Shown: positions 1 through 16,439 of the stretch, piece after piece
Layout of the letters: each line of letters starts with the position of its first letter
How positions within the stretch are numbered: the first letter of the stretch is position 1
NCBI GenBank assembly: GCA_958496175.1
Contig: OY292275.1
Coordinates: 63,999,701-64,063,700, forward strand
Source: Sisyra terminalis
Lineage: Eukaryota > Arthropoda > Insecta > Neuroptera > Sisyridae
Reading direction: 5' to 3'
Length of the DNA: 64,000 nucleotides
Made by a program: the position numbers and the translations under genes
Notes under the pieces: generated by a model
The model's input: the letters and a program-made list of their open reading frames with translations, nothing else
What the model was told of the DNA's origin: nothing
Database searches by the model: none

Positions 1-2
1 AT

Positions 3-1211
3 CGATCGATTATTAGTAAATTATACAAAATATAACATTTTTTCCACTCGAACATCATTTAAAATTGTATTTTCAACCAATTTGATTTGCATGTTTAGCG
101 GATGTCAAAGTTGTTTATGTTTCGCTCTATAGGCAACCCGGTGAGCATCAAAAAAACAAAATTCGACGATTTGCCCTTTTTGAACATGCCAATATTCAGT
201 ACTCTAACTCAAATTTCGGACATTTCAGGATGATTTTCTTTATGCCATGAAATGATTGGGATATCAAATGAAAGCTTATTAATTACTCTATCGATTAATA
301 TAAAAAAACAACCAATATATCCATACAATTACTTTAAAAATTGATTTTCCCTAGGCGACTACTACCCTTTCAGACATTAAAAGGTGCTTTGCCCCTCTTT
401 TTTCATTGAATTCGATTATGACTGGCATATCAATGGAAAGCTAATGAGTTACTCTATCGAATAATATCAAAAAACTACCAATATCTCCAAACAATTACTT
501 TGAAAATGGATTTTTCCTTATCGACTCTTTAGGCCCATTTAACTGCTAATTTCTCGAAAAGTAGACCTTTAATCAACATTTAAGTGTCAAATTTAGCTGT
601 AAACCATCGATTTTATATTAGTGTAATGTTTTTAATTACTTTTTACGCGAAATCACATGATTTAAGTAACATTTTATAAAGGTTGAAAGTCGATTTAGGA
701 AAATCAGTTTTCTAAGTAATTGCTTGGAGATATTGGTAATTTTTTGATGTCAATCGATAGAGTAATTCATTATCTTTCAATAGATATCCCAATCATAATC
801 GAATTCAATATATTAAGGGGGGCAAACCACCCTTAAATGTTAGAAAGGGATGTAGTTGCTGACGGAAAAGCAAATTTCAATGTCATCGTTTAGACATATT
901 GGTTGTTTTTTTTGATAAATCAATAGAGTAATCAATTAGCTTTCATTTGGTATCCCAATCATTACATGACATAAAGAAAATCATCCTTGAATGTCTGAAA
1001 TTTGAGTTAGAGTACTGAATATTGGCATGTTCAAAAAGGGCAAATCGTCGAATTTTGTTTTTTTGATGCTCACCGGGTTGCCTATAGAGCGAAACATAAA
1101 CAACTTTGACATCCGCTAAACATGCAAATCAAATTGGTTGAAAATACAATTTTAAATGATGTTCGAGTGGAAAAAATGTTATATTTTGTATCATTTACTA
1201 ATAATCGATCG
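3..1211. repeat. Foldback-type element with about 0.53-kb inverted arms
   Basis: The first 1.2 kb folds back on itself. The left arm (about 3-533) reads as the reverse complement of the right arm (about 684-1211), with roughly 150 bp of unpaired loop between them. The outer termini match as CGATCGATTATTAG. Each arm itself contains two diverged copies of a roughly 190-bp unit, recognisable by a motif of the form ACTCTATCGA followed by a run of A and ACCAATAT. No protein is encoded. Long inverted arms built of internal repeats are the hallmark of foldback transposons, but the element could also be a large MITE. The left flank is cut by the window edge, so no target duplication can be seen. Confidence 0.85.
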
Positions 1212-2104
1212 GTTTATAACGATAGAAGGGAAGAAATAAAGATATTTTTGACCCTAAATGAAGATAATGACATACCCCTTCAAACCTGACAACAAAACGC
1301 TGAACTATTTTGAAAGCCACGCCCACTTTGCCACTATGTAGAACCGGTTTGGATAATTGTAATTAGTGGACATTAAATTAATGAAAATACCATTTAAAAC
1401 GATCGATTCATGCTTAAATTGTGTTAACTTGCATCGATAAGCTTCACTTTATCGATTTAAATCGATATTACAATCGTAAAGTAATGCTCCGAGTGAAATG
1501 GAGTTCCTTAACCTCTTATTTTAGCATACAAACAAAACGCTAATTTCTCGAAAAGTGAACGTTTAATTGAAATTCTAAGTTCATTTTCGGTTTTAATGCA
1601 TCGGATATTATCTAAAAATCATACATTTACTTAATTTACATTGGCAAGTATTGATTTTTATCTGCGGGTGTTTGCTCGTATGTATATCAACATGGGCAGT
1701 TTTAAAAATTGTTGTTTGTAACTTTGAACTAAACAAATAAATAGACAAATATAACAAAATATGAATAATTTATTTAAATAATTCAACAAGTTGTATGGAT
1801 CCAGTAGTAGATATCGGTAGATCTCCCGTTCTCAATAAAGTTCATTAGATGGGCTTATTGGTAGTTATTTTTCCGGTGGTTGTTGTTGTTCTTGTTGGTT
1901 TTGGCACTAGTGTTGCTTGCTTCTTCATTCAATATAAATATCTAGTAGATATAAATATTTCTTGCTTTGCTCCTCCTTATTTCTTTATTGCCTTTATTTG
2001 ATTCTTGAGCCAGACACCTTGCTTATTATATATATAGCTATTCGGAGAATAAATTCTTGATGACTTTGCTTATGATGATTCTGCAACGTTCGCTTAACTA
2101 TTAT
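1212..2104. other. Intergenic, with ATCGAT-rich short palindromes
   Basis: No gene seen. At 1400-1480 there are several close ATCGAT palindromes. The stretch around 1498-1610 resembles the loop of the preceding foldback element (shared GCTAATTTCTCGAAAAGT near 545 and 1540), so a diverged relative of that element probably lies here. Confidence 0.4.
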
Positions 2105-2151
2105 TTACTTCCACTTTTGCGGAAAGGGGCGCTTCAAATCCAATAAATCAC
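2105..2151 (-). CDS. Candidate 3'-terminal coding exon, product unknown
   Basis: On the minus strand a good acceptor (TTATTTTTCAG) at 2152-2154 is followed by a short open stretch reading DLLDLKRPFPQKWK and then a TAA stop at 2105-2107. The exon begins with two bases of a split codon. It is locally richer in G+C than its surroundings, as coding exons are here. I do not recognise the peptide and cannot place an upstream exon with certainty. It could be the last exon of a gene whose other exons are not recognisable, or chance. Confidence 0.3.
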
Positions 2152-2253
2152 CTGAAAAATAAAATTACATGAATAAGAAAAGAACATTCTCTTCTTCGTA
2201 ATCTTTAACATGGTTTCCAATAGATAGATATATTGATGGAGATAAATTGGAGA

Positions 2254-2352
2254 TCAGAATCTGCTGGACGGTCCTTTTTCAGCGATTAGGTATTTGCCGT
2301 GCTGCGGACGCGAACTCTTGTCCACGAGCTGTTCCAGCAGGTCGATGATTGC
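2254..2352 (-). CDS. Candidate coding exon, product unknown
   Basis: A GC-rich island on the minus strand reads IIDLLEQLVDKSSRPQHGKY, then 11 more residues ending SSRF, then TGA at 2254-2256. The third codon positions are G/C biased, as in the actin and QC exons. The frame is closed by TAG immediately upstream, so it would need an acceptor at that TAG (2353-2355). The sequence before it is purine-rich and a poor acceptor. It may belong to the same transcript as the exon at 2105-2151, perhaps as an alternative end. Function unknown. Confidence 0.28.
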   Translation of the reverse strand, partial: AIIDLLEQLVDKSSRPQHGKYLIAEKGPSSRF

Positions 2353-2737
2353 CTACGTTTCCTTTTCCCCTCTGGCCCCTGTGCTGTTTTTCCTTCTGTT
2401 CCTGTGCTAGGTGCTAGATATAGTGACGTGGGATTAGGAATGTCCGAATACTCAATAATTCCTCCATTCTACGTTAGCAAATAGAGTGTCAGGGGACAAT
2501 TATGGATATAATTGTGATTGATAACAACAAATTATTTTGACATTAAAGATAAACTTTATGGCAACGAAACATATTTGAAGAAAACTTAAGCCATTAACAA
2601 AGAAATTCAAAGATAGATTGATTTTTTGACACACAGAAATTTTTCAAAGTAGTCTTGAGAAGATCTTCAAAAGGAGGCAAAATGCTGTGCTAACTAACTG
2701 CTGCAATAAATTAATTTCTTTTCCTGATTCTTATACT

Positions 2738-2832
2738 CAAGGTTTATAAATTATTGCACAGGTTGCCCCATTAGACAAAAAAATGACGTCTTACGAAAAA
2801 TTTTGAAGTTTGAATCAGTCTAAAGATATATA
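2738..2832 (-). mobile_element. Truncated copy of the CAAGGTTTATAA MITE family
   Basis: Begins with the family terminus CAAGGTTTATAAATTA, continues through the family's internal CACAGGTTGCCCCATTAG and a decayed TGACGTC, and stops before a run of T at 2837. It is the same family as the complete copies at 22430-22584, 56265-56419 and 57036-57171, but lacks the second terminus. Confidence 0.7.
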
Positions 2833-2859
2833 CGATTTTTTTTTTTTTTTTTTTACGGA

Positions 2860-5800
2860 ATCTCTCCAATTTGGATATTATAACAGTAATAATTTCCTTC
2901 CGTATGTTATTAGTGATAAGTCCACAAATACACGGAGGCATGATGGAAAGTCTAAGCTTTGAACTTGTGCGTCTGCAATTGCATATCTCTTCTTATTTAG
3001 AAAGAAAAACGGACACTCCTTTTCTGAAATTTTAAAAAACTATTGATTGAATGATAAAAGTAATAAAACTCTAACGGATTACCATTCACCAAATATATTT
3101 GTTACAAAGCGAATTTAATTTAGGTAACAACTGCTTTTCTCTGCATCCATTTTGAGACTCAAAATCTGTAAAAATAAAATCATATTATTATTTGAATTTG
3201 AGTACAATTATTTCACTCAAGAAGACTGTTTTAATGTTATTGTAAAATTATTGTAGGAGACATGTAAACTTTTAAAATGGTAGGTAAATAGTAAAGCTCT
3301 ACCTACTTGTTGTATTTTGATTATAAAACTATTACATGAATATTCCACAATCACCACACTGCATTCATTCCAGATTTGGTTGTTTTCAGGTAAACTCCAA
3401 GTCCTATTGACCCCCGAAATTGTGGGTTTGGAGGAGAATAATGCTGCGAATCCCATGGACAATTACACCACATTATAGGATTTCTGTATCCGAAAGTCAT
3501 TCCTGGATTCGTTCAAAAAGCGTGGATTCATTAAAGCCATTTTTTGTGGATGTACACCAAAACTTAACTTTTATATGTAAAGAGGGTCTCTCTTTCACTT
3601 CCATCTAAAATAAAAGTTTTTAATTTAATCTGGGTATTAGGTACCTTGATACTTTGATCCAAAGATTTACATACTTACCACAAAAGTTTATTGTCTTTAT
3701 TTAACTCTCATTTAACTTTTACGCAATTGTCTACAAAGGATTTGAAGTTGAGTAAAACTTGAAGTAATTTCACAAAATCTTCGTAAATTTTATTACATCT
3801 TATTGTCGGACTATTAATTTCATCTTATGACTCCAAAAAAAAAAAAAAGGCGAAGACTGCAACGTGCAAAAGTAAGAGCCGAAGAGGAACTCGAATTGGG
3901 GAAAAACTTGGGATTATTGTTCTCTATCCTCACACATATCACATCTCATTTCCGCATTATTACTTTCAACCCATGTGTTCGATTAGTACTTGAGGATAGT
4001 AGTTTGTAGAAGCCAGAACCAAGTAGAGCTTCGTTGGTACTAATTCTTGTCAAATCTTCATCATCTGATCCGTGCAGTAATATGGACCTGGTAACTGAAC
4101 AAAGAGTCAATATTCCTGATTCAAGTATGGTACTACCTAGGTACTACCAAATGGTTCCAACAAATCCCGAGGGAATTAATTGAAATAACTTTTCAAATGA
4201 CGTCAAACATAAGGGGCAATACTTAATAAACCCTGAGATAGATTGCCAATAGAACACAAGACATTGTTAGAATACCTAATAATATATATTAAGTTCCTAA
4301 TAACTATACAACATGCAAAAGCAACAAGTAGCATTTGTTTGTATTCCATTGATTCCTATTTTGGAAAATTTAAATATCAATTTCGGAAATATATAATAAT
4401 GCAAGCGATTAAATAAGACAATTAACATAATTTTAGGGCAACAATTAAGAGAAAATTACTTTGTTCTTGTGCATGAAAAACTAACCTCATTGTAGGTACT
4501 GTGCAACTTTTATCTTTCGACAATTTGAAAAATTTACTTACAGTTTTCCATTTCCATATTCCAATCGATGCACCAAATAATAGTTTTGCTATAAATTGAG
4601 AAATTTAATTAATAATGCACAAATTTCCGCTACTTTATCGCTGATTTCATTGCAACTTGGTCGATCAAAACAACAGGTGGTCGGCAGTTGTTGTATGTGT
4701 ATGTATACACATAAAAGGAGAATAATAATAATAAAGTAAGTAGAAAAGATCGATGAAATGCAAGTTAAAGAGAGAAGTGAATAGTATCACGTAAACTAAC
4801 ATTTCCAACATTTTCCACCCGTCCCCATATTCCTTTCGACTCCTTAATACTTCGAAAGGTAAAAATAACGCTTTGCATTTTCCCTGTTTTTAGTTGAACA
4901 TAATTTATTTTTCACCAATTAAGGGCATATCCTAAGTGGGGGTATCGTGGGGATAAATTCAAGGCATTCAAGTTAACCAAAAAAATAATGCCAATCAGGC
5001 AGTTATTGTACTGTTCAAACGGTTCTAAACGATTCGGAATGTTCAATAAAACATGAACGACCATTGTTGTATTGAACTGCCCCCTAGCGAAATAATATGA
5101 CAATACCTTTGAATTTTAAAATATGAAATTTTTGAACCCAAAACTTGGACCATAAAAATGTAACTCCTTTAATATTGGAATGACATTGAATTACAGCAAT
5201 AAAGAAATTTAAAATTAAATAAGGGCAAGAGAGTTTATGGAGAGTGTAGGTAGCTCAGAATTCTCACAGAACACCCTAAACATATCTAAAACAAATATTA
5301 TTTTTCTATCCAATTTTCCTTTTTTCCCCATCAAAGTCTGACACAATAATGAAAATTGCAAACCACAACATTATAGGTCCATAAGAAGCTAAAATGAAAA
5401 AGCTTTTTCTTTAATAAATCCAAGTTAAAATAAAAAGCGTTGAATATGGCAAAGGGTGTGGGAATTGTCATTTGATTGTTTGCAAATGAAAAAGGCGAAA
5501 CTAGAAAAATAAATAAAACCGGCTCTAGAATTTAATCGTGAAAATCATAAGGAAAAAAATTGGAATATTTAATTCATATTCTAGCGATTTTCCTTTGACA
5601 AGTAATGTGACAGCGGTGAAAAAATTTTCATATTGCAAACCTTTTCTTTGGGCACATTCAACATAACCTTTTGTCTAACTTTTTAGATGAAAGAAAAACT
5701 GGTCAATAAAATAATGATTTCCCAACTGTAGGCATTCTGAAATGACAATTTTTAGTTCGTTATAAATAAAAATTTACTTGAAAACCCAATGGAACCAAGA

Positions 5801-8700
5801 ATTTCTTTCAGTGTTCAAATAGTTTAAACGAAAATGTATGGCAATTATTGTATGAAACTGGCCTCTGGTTAATGAACTTTACAATATCTTTGAATTTGAA
5901 AATATGAAATTTTTGAACGCTTTGAAACCACGGAATATGTTAAAACTATAAAAATTAAATCCTATTATATTGGGACCATTTGAACTCTTAAATTGCGATC
6001 TACACATAATAACTAATATCAATAATTTACTGATTATTTGGTTTCAATGTAAACCAGAAAAATCGACATTGTAATTGAATTGGATTAAATCTAATGTGAA
6101 CAATCCATTAGCAACCTGTAGGTACTGACCTCATATTCCTATCGATAATTTATTTAAAAAAAAAAAACCAATAAGAAAGTTTCTTTAATTCAATTCGGTT
6201 AGTGCAATACTTTAGTTATTCAGCGTTAAGAATTTAAAAAGCTTCCAACAAATAGTTTTACATTAAATAGAAATTATTTAAAATAATAATTAAGAGAACA
6301 TTTTTCACCGAATTCAATTAAGAAGAGCCAATGTAATCTCACCTTCATTTAAAAACTACTTGTCGTAGGTACTATCTTCTATCAATCCATACAACTTATT
6401 TTGAAAATAATTACGAGAGAGTACTTATTTGAGCCTTTAATTAAAATCCCAAACAAATTCCTAATCAAGAATCAGTTGAATTAGCCGATGCAATTGCTTT
6501 AATAACTAAGGAAATTTAATTGATTTTTCCTTTTTCAAGTTGAATTTTAATTCTATTGAATTATGTATATAGTGCAGAAGTTAACAATATCGTTTGCAGT
6601 GTAAATCTAGGAAATGTTTATGAGATATTTTTTAAAGGCTTAATAAAATCTTAAAAATGTTTTGATACTTGATAATAAATTTAAATAAACCATTGTGACG
6701 TTATCCTGAATATTAAAATGAATTCTTTTAAGAAAAAGATGCAATGATACAATGTTGCCTTAATAGTTTGATGAATGCTTAAATTTCTATCAGTGGCTTA
6801 AATATTAAAGTATTTTTAGATATTTATCTATATGCAGCAAGTGCACAGAATGTAGTATAACATAAACAATTTGTTAAATTTGTGTGCTTATGAAAATTAA
6901 ATATTTTAGCAATTAAAAAAAATGATGTCTACAATAATTTTCTTTGTTACTTATGAAATTTACAAAATCAATTTTAAAATCAACTATACCTACAAACTTT
7001 TCACACTTCATCACAATAACGACACAATAGTTTAATTATAAATCAAGTGACGGGTACAATTAATTTGTACAAACCAGTAGAAGAAATTTAAATTTCTGCC
7101 GTTGAAATCGTCGTCGATCGGCGCCACTCCAAGCCCTATATAAATGGGGAGAAAATATACATCTTTTATTTTACATTTACACTTAGTGTAGCATATATCT
7201 ATGGATATTATATCAATATTTATGCATCAATATCATTCTTCTATTATTAGCTGCGCTTGCAATATATATATGGGAATAGTTGATCTTCATAATCTCGATG
7301 ACAATTGATTTGTTTTCGTTGAATAAATTAAAATCATCTAAAAAAAAAAAAAAAAAAAACTTAAATTAATTTCACCACTTACTTAACAAATATTAATTAA
7401 TCCTATTTGAAGTAATGTATGATATTGTTATGCTAAATCACCTAAACGATGATAACACAGTAGGTGGTCTTACAACTGTTGTAAATCCAATTGGAATGAA
7501 TTTACAACGATACACCACGAGAGGTATACGGGGTGATTACGTATGAGTATTTAAAGATAAATATTCCGAATACAAAATGAATATTGTCTAGGTAAGCTAT
7601 ACTTATGCAATCGTTGATATTAACCAGAACCAATATAACATAGTGAATAATATCAACTTACTTGAATTATAAATGATTATCTAATCTCTGGATGCATTTC
7701 TCCTGCACAGCGTCATAGAAAGATTTTTACAATCCAAAGGTACGTTTTCCAACTGATTTGTTCCAACTGATTTCTCATAAACGCGCCATAAGTACCTACT
7801 TTGTGGATGTACGCCAAAATGTTTCTTTTATATTATAGATGAACTTTTTTTTCTTGTTCAACCTAAAAAAATAGTTTTAAATTTCCATTCTATTACATAG
7901 TATCATGTACCAGAAAACTTATTACCTCAAAAGCCTTTTGTCGTTTTGTCGTCAACTCTCTGCTTACTTTAAGCGTAATTATGGTTGTCTACGAGAAACT
8001 TAAATTGGAGAAAAACTTGAGTGATAGTTTTGCACTATCTTTGTATATTCCACATCCACATTATTACTTTCATTCCATGGGGGGAGCAAGATAGTAAAGT
8101 TGGGAACAGAAGCGTACGAAAAAAAGGAACAAATGGGAAGAGTGAAGACATCTTGAGATGTAAACTTCTGTTAATTCTTCTTCGCCATAATGAGTTCAGT
8201 TATCTGTATATTATTCTAATCCCCGTAGATGAACGAATAGTAAATTAACACTCTGACTTCCAATAAGCCTTAGGAGTCGACGTAGGTACTTCCAAATATC
8301 TCTAAGAAATTATAAGAAATGACAATTTTTAATTTTACCGAAATTTATTAAAACTTATCGTTTACCTGTTTATACAAACAATATTAACAATGCTGCTTTA
8401 CATTGACCAAAAACGTAGCAAGAAAAAATCCATGGGAAATTAAAAAATATGCAAACATATTAAACTGGGTACCTAGTTCCTATAAAGTCAGAGCATTGTC
8501 AGATATTGTGAGTTGAAACTTATTTACATTTATTATCATACCTATTAGTTTATGTCATTGCCATCAAGTTCATCATTAATTTGAGAACACTGAAACTGCG
8601 TACTTACACCAAACTGTCTAAGAAGTTGGCTTTTTCTTTTCGGATACCACCAGGTTGATTTCCCCCTCTCTTTGCATTTATTCTCCGTATTACTCCGTAC
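2860..8700. other. Long gene-poor interval with a diverged internal duplication
   Basis: No convincing gene. About 3440-4020 and 7700-8100 are diverged copies of one sequence: both contain TTTGTGGATGTAC, then GAAAAACTTG, then CATTATTACTTTCA in the same order and similar spacing. An open frame at 3827-4009 (lysine/arginine-rich start) lies in the first copy but its frame is not conserved in the second, so I do not call it a gene. A consensus donor on the minus strand occurs near 4540 (ACTGTAAGTAAA) without an identifiable partner. Confidence 0.45.
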
Positions 8701-10200
8701 GTTTTAATTAGCTTCACAAAATAATCAAATAGTTGGTAAGACGTTTTCTAAATGACTCCACAAATCTGCACAGAAAAAGTACTTAATTTAGAATTATTAT
8801 TAAATTTTGTTATAAAATATTAATCGAAGATCCCAATGACATATTTTACGGTTCAACGATAACTGCTTCCTTCAATTCCTAGATACATTGAATCTGCACA
8901 GAAAAAAGAATCATTAATTTATATATTTAAAACTTAAACTACATTTTCTAAAGCTAAGCTTATAAAACTAATGATCTATCTACGTATATATATATATATA
9001 TATAAGTTATTAACGAAAAAGATCTCACATAATATAATATAAACCCCAAATATAAAAATAATTTCATGTAGGTATTAGTATAAAATAATTTCAAGATAGA
9101 GAATACGTTTTTAGAGTACTAGATAAGAGAAATAGGCTTTTAAGGGTAGGTAGGGCAGAGGTTTTGAATCTATAAAGTGAACATTTCGTGTTCGTATTAT
9201 CGTTTTATAAATTTAATGATTGCAAAGGACTGAACGACGTGGGTCGCAGTTTTGAATCGACTATTTATCAATTGTAAGTTCAGCTATTGCACAAATGCAT
9301 ATATCTAAGCCAATATATAATATTAAATTTAGTATAATGTTACAAGTTGTTAATGTTATAAAACAACTTATAAAAATTGAAACCCAAACAAGAGGTATTA
9401 AATGTTTCTATCTAAATAATACCTAAGCCTAGTTTCAATTGATTTAAAGTAGTATTAGTTTCCCGTGAAATATTGGGGTCAAAAGAATAATAGAGATAAA
9501 GTATAACTAAGCTATAGATAGGATTTGATAACGATGACTGGTATTAGGTAATAATAAGAAGCTTGATGGCTTGAATGGCTGAAGAAGAAGGAATTTCAAT
9601 AGTTTCGTCATGTCTTGAATTGCTCATCTAATCAATTCTTCCGACTGCAATCATTCCAAGAGAATATCTGCAAAGAAAATAAAATTTAATTAAAGCAAAG
9701 AAATAAGGTTTTTAAATTCTTCATTTCTTGAGGGCCAACGTGCTAACACAACGTGCTCTTTGAATTCTTTCACATTGACAATCCATCGAATCTGCACAGA
9801 CAAAACAACATTTAATCTCTTCAAATCAGTTGAATATAAAAACTTAAAATTAATAAAAAACTACGTAAAGACAATAACAATAAAGCTAAGATAATATTAT
9901 AACTGAACTATTTTGGATAGGTAGGCGGCGCTAAGCTAACAATATAAGAATTCCCATTGTTCTATTATTTTTTTTTAAAACATTCAAGGGGGAGAGGGTG
10001 GTTGTTTTGAATTAATTTTCATAACTTGGCGATTGGTATAGAGGTCGGCGGCTCCATTATCAATTGTTCCGCAAAAATCTGTAACAGAAAAAAATAATCA
10101 AAAACTAAAGACAATTTGGTTTCGTTTCTTCATTTCTTCAGATTTTCCCGTGACCATTGCATCTGCACAGAAAAAAAAAACACAATTAAAAAATGGAATT
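8700..10200 (-). repeat. Degenerate repeats with recurrent acceptor-like motif
   Basis: The motif AATCTGCACAGAAAAA, which on the minus strand is a textbook 3' splice site (TTTTTCTGTGCAG), occurs near 8762, 8890, 9788 and 10160. Close variants lie at 9664 and 10072. The sequence around several of them is also related (for example TTCTTCATTTCTT at about 9718 and 10124). The region looks like a locally duplicated exon-intron unit without an open reading frame. A non-coding or untranslated multi-exon transcript on the minus strand is one reading, and simple local duplication is the other. Confidence 0.4.
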
Positions 10201-12307
10201 TGAATTTTTAAAATAAAATCAAAATATAAAAATAAACATTCAGAAATAAAACATTTGATAAAAATACATATATCCAATAGAAACACAAGTAAATCTAAGA
10301 ATTGTTTCCCCAAAAAAATAATACAATAAAAATTGAAATAACTAGAAGAGAACATAAGATTGGTCTCATGTCACAGGTAGCTGTTTCAATCGAATAAAAA
10401 AAATATGATAACGTATTGATATCTCTGATATAGGCTGTCAGGGTAAGGGATGTTAGATATTATTTAGACTAAATAGGGTCTTAATTATCTAAATCCACAG
10501 CATGGGCTGTAGATTTGATTTAATTTTTACAAATTGTATGATTAGTGTATATTTGGTTTCAAATATTCAATCGTTTCACAATTCTACAACGACAAATGTA
10601 TTTAGAACTTAATAGTGTAGAGTAGCAGTAATATATAATATAATCCTTCGATGGAATAATAAAGTCAGCAATCAATCGGTAGCATCTTAATGTATTGATA
10701 GTAAATTTCACTCCATGGCTCTCAGCGATAGTTCAGTTCAAAATTCATGTCAATTGAGGAACTCTTAATTATTTGAGATTGATTCCATTCATCATTATGA
10801 TCATTAATATTGCTATTTCCAAAGATCTTATTGATTATTACATATTATGTGTTCCATACATATCCACTCTCCATCCTCATTGAACAGAAATGCACCAAAT
10901 CTGAAAGAAACTGGTTTTATAATGTTACCAAATCGAAATTTAGATTTGAAGGAAATATTGGTATTCCAGAGATATGATTACACAATCATCTTCTTTAAAA
11001 GTTTAGTAGGTACAAATATCTGAAAATTCCTATGAAAGTCGTAACTGTTGAAAAATTGCCAAAATAAACACATCTCTTACTATCATATTTGAATACCCTA
11101 TTGTTATTCCATGTTAAATTTATTGACTCTAAAAACTGATTGTTGTAACGTTCACATTAATTCCAATCTATTGTTGTGTTCTTTAAAACTTGCTAACTGC
11201 CCTATACTCTAATACAAAGTAATCAGATAATTTGAAAACAGGAAAAATAATAGTCCAAATAGAACATGCATATCTAACCTGTGCAATTCGTCAACCCATT
11301 TTCTGCTATAATTTGTCGATAAAAGTTGAATATAACAATGTCCAGTATTCCACAAATACACAAACTATATTTAAACATAATAGTTGGTAATTTTTACAAT
11401 AAAAAACTTACTATGTACCACTAAAATAAATACATGAAGTTACTTAAGTAAAAACGAGTCAAAATCACCAATATGTCTGCTGTTGAAAACAATTCTTTTT
11501 TTGTTTTCAAACAACAATTGTTACATATATGATTTAATTATTTTTTTCAAATACGAATTAACAAAAAACTTGGCGAAAATCAAATGTTCAATTAATAAAA
11601 TGAATTTTAAAACACAATTTTTCTATTTCTATAAGAAAAATTTAAAGAAAAACGAGTTTTTCAGTAAAAAAATTGTTTGTTGAAAAAAGTCGGTAATGTA
11701 GTTATCAGAATTTAATAAGAAGCTAATTCAAATTTTCCTATTGTTATTTTTGACTTGGGTTACATGTTAATGAAGTATATGTAAAAATGAAAGTATTAAG
11801 TAATTAAACTGTATGTATTTATTAAAGTAAAAGATGTTTATAAAATTAATATTTTCCTTTTCATAATTAAAAAAACAGATCAAAAAGTTTTCACACAAAA
11901 AAAAATTGAATTGTATAATCAACTTACTAAAGCGATACCATTAAAAGTAATCTCACTACCCATTGACACAATTTAAAAATCATTTTAATTTATTTTCAAT
12001 AACTTACGTATTTTAAAATTCTTGCTAATATACTTATTATATAAAAATTAAATAACATTTTATCGGCATTTTCATTTGAAATTCAAAGAAAATAATAATA
12101 AACACCGGATGTATAAATATTTTTATAAAAGTTTATAATTAATTTTCAAGTAACAAAACCAAACGTAATTTAATTTAGATAACAAACTTTATAGTATCTA
12201 AGCATTTTTTTTTAAAAAAATAAATTGATAAGTACTTGACTTGTAGATAAGTACGTACGTACTGAATAGAAATGTAATGTTTTAATTTTTTTTTTTTAAA
12301 GAAAAAT
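10200..12307. other. Unassigned AT-rich DNA 3' of the QC gene
   Basis: No gene, RNA gene or clear mobile element seen. Base composition is very AT-rich and the few open frames are lysine/phenylalanine-rich products of that bias. A further acceptor-like motif on the minus strand (GGTTTCTTTCAG) occurs near 10905. Confidence 0.4.
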
Positions 12308-14553
<2,246 letters not shown>

Positions 14554-14980
14554 GATTTCAATTCAATATAAATATACTTGTTTTTTAAATATATATATAT
14601 ATCTGTATATATCAAAAACCAATTTTTAATTATATGTAACAAAAAAAAAAGGAAAAACAAACCCAGCGAATACAACTGTTCGCTACGCTCCTACTTTTCA
14701 CACTGACAACGGTTTTTCATTTTTGACACATGTCAAAAGCTGGAGTCACGGTCCACTAGCATGAAAACTATTAAAATTGATTTTCTTTCCCTCTTTGTTT
14801 AACGCTTTAAGTCTCTCAGTTTAACATTATTACCCATCTTTTTTCGTTATTTACTACAAGAAAATCAATTCAACCACTTGGAACGCGACTCAAATGTTTT
14901 CAATTTTGCGCATGACCGTAACTGACATTAACGTTAATAATATGAGAGCGCATAATTTAAAATTTTCATAATTGATATGT
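14554..14980. other. QC upstream region
   Basis: About 430 bp between the QC start codon and the hairpin downstream of the first actin. It probably holds the QC promoter (minus strand). No clear TATA box or initiator can be chosen among the AT-rich candidates. Confidence 0.4.
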
Positions 14981-15056
14981 AGTATACACTCGATTAGTCA
15001 AAATTGATTTAAAGAAAATGAAAAGAATTATTGAATTGACTAATCGAGATTATACT
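14981..15056. repeat. Perfectly placed hairpin just past the actin 3' end
   Basis: Inverted repeat with 20-bp arms, 14981-15000 and 15037-15056, matching at 18 of 20 positions (core CTCGATTAGTCA), around a 36-base spacer. It starts 41 bases beyond the first actin's stop codon on the transcribed strand, immediately after its only nearby AATAAA. It may be a 3'-end structure, or a tiny remnant of a mobile element. Confidence 0.65.
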
Positions 15057-15083
15057 AGTAAATTATTACAATATTGTGTATGT

Positions 15084-15089
15084 TTTATT
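15084..15089 (-). terminator. Polyadenylation signal AATAAA of the first actin
   Basis: AATAAA lies only 7 bases after the TAA stop of the first actin, implying a very short 3' untranslated region if it is used. No other good signal is seen before the hairpin at 14981-15056. Confidence 0.5.
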
Positions 15090-15096
15090 TATAATT

Positions 15097-16400
<1,304 letters not shown>

Positions 16401-16439
16401 ATCGAAACCGCCCCGTCAATTTTCCACCTTGGAGGTATA

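Noticed and set aside
3827..4009. Lysine/arginine-rich 60-residue frame resembling a nuclear localisation region
   Set aside because: Starts in an A-run and its diverged duplicate near 7990-8060 does not keep the frame.
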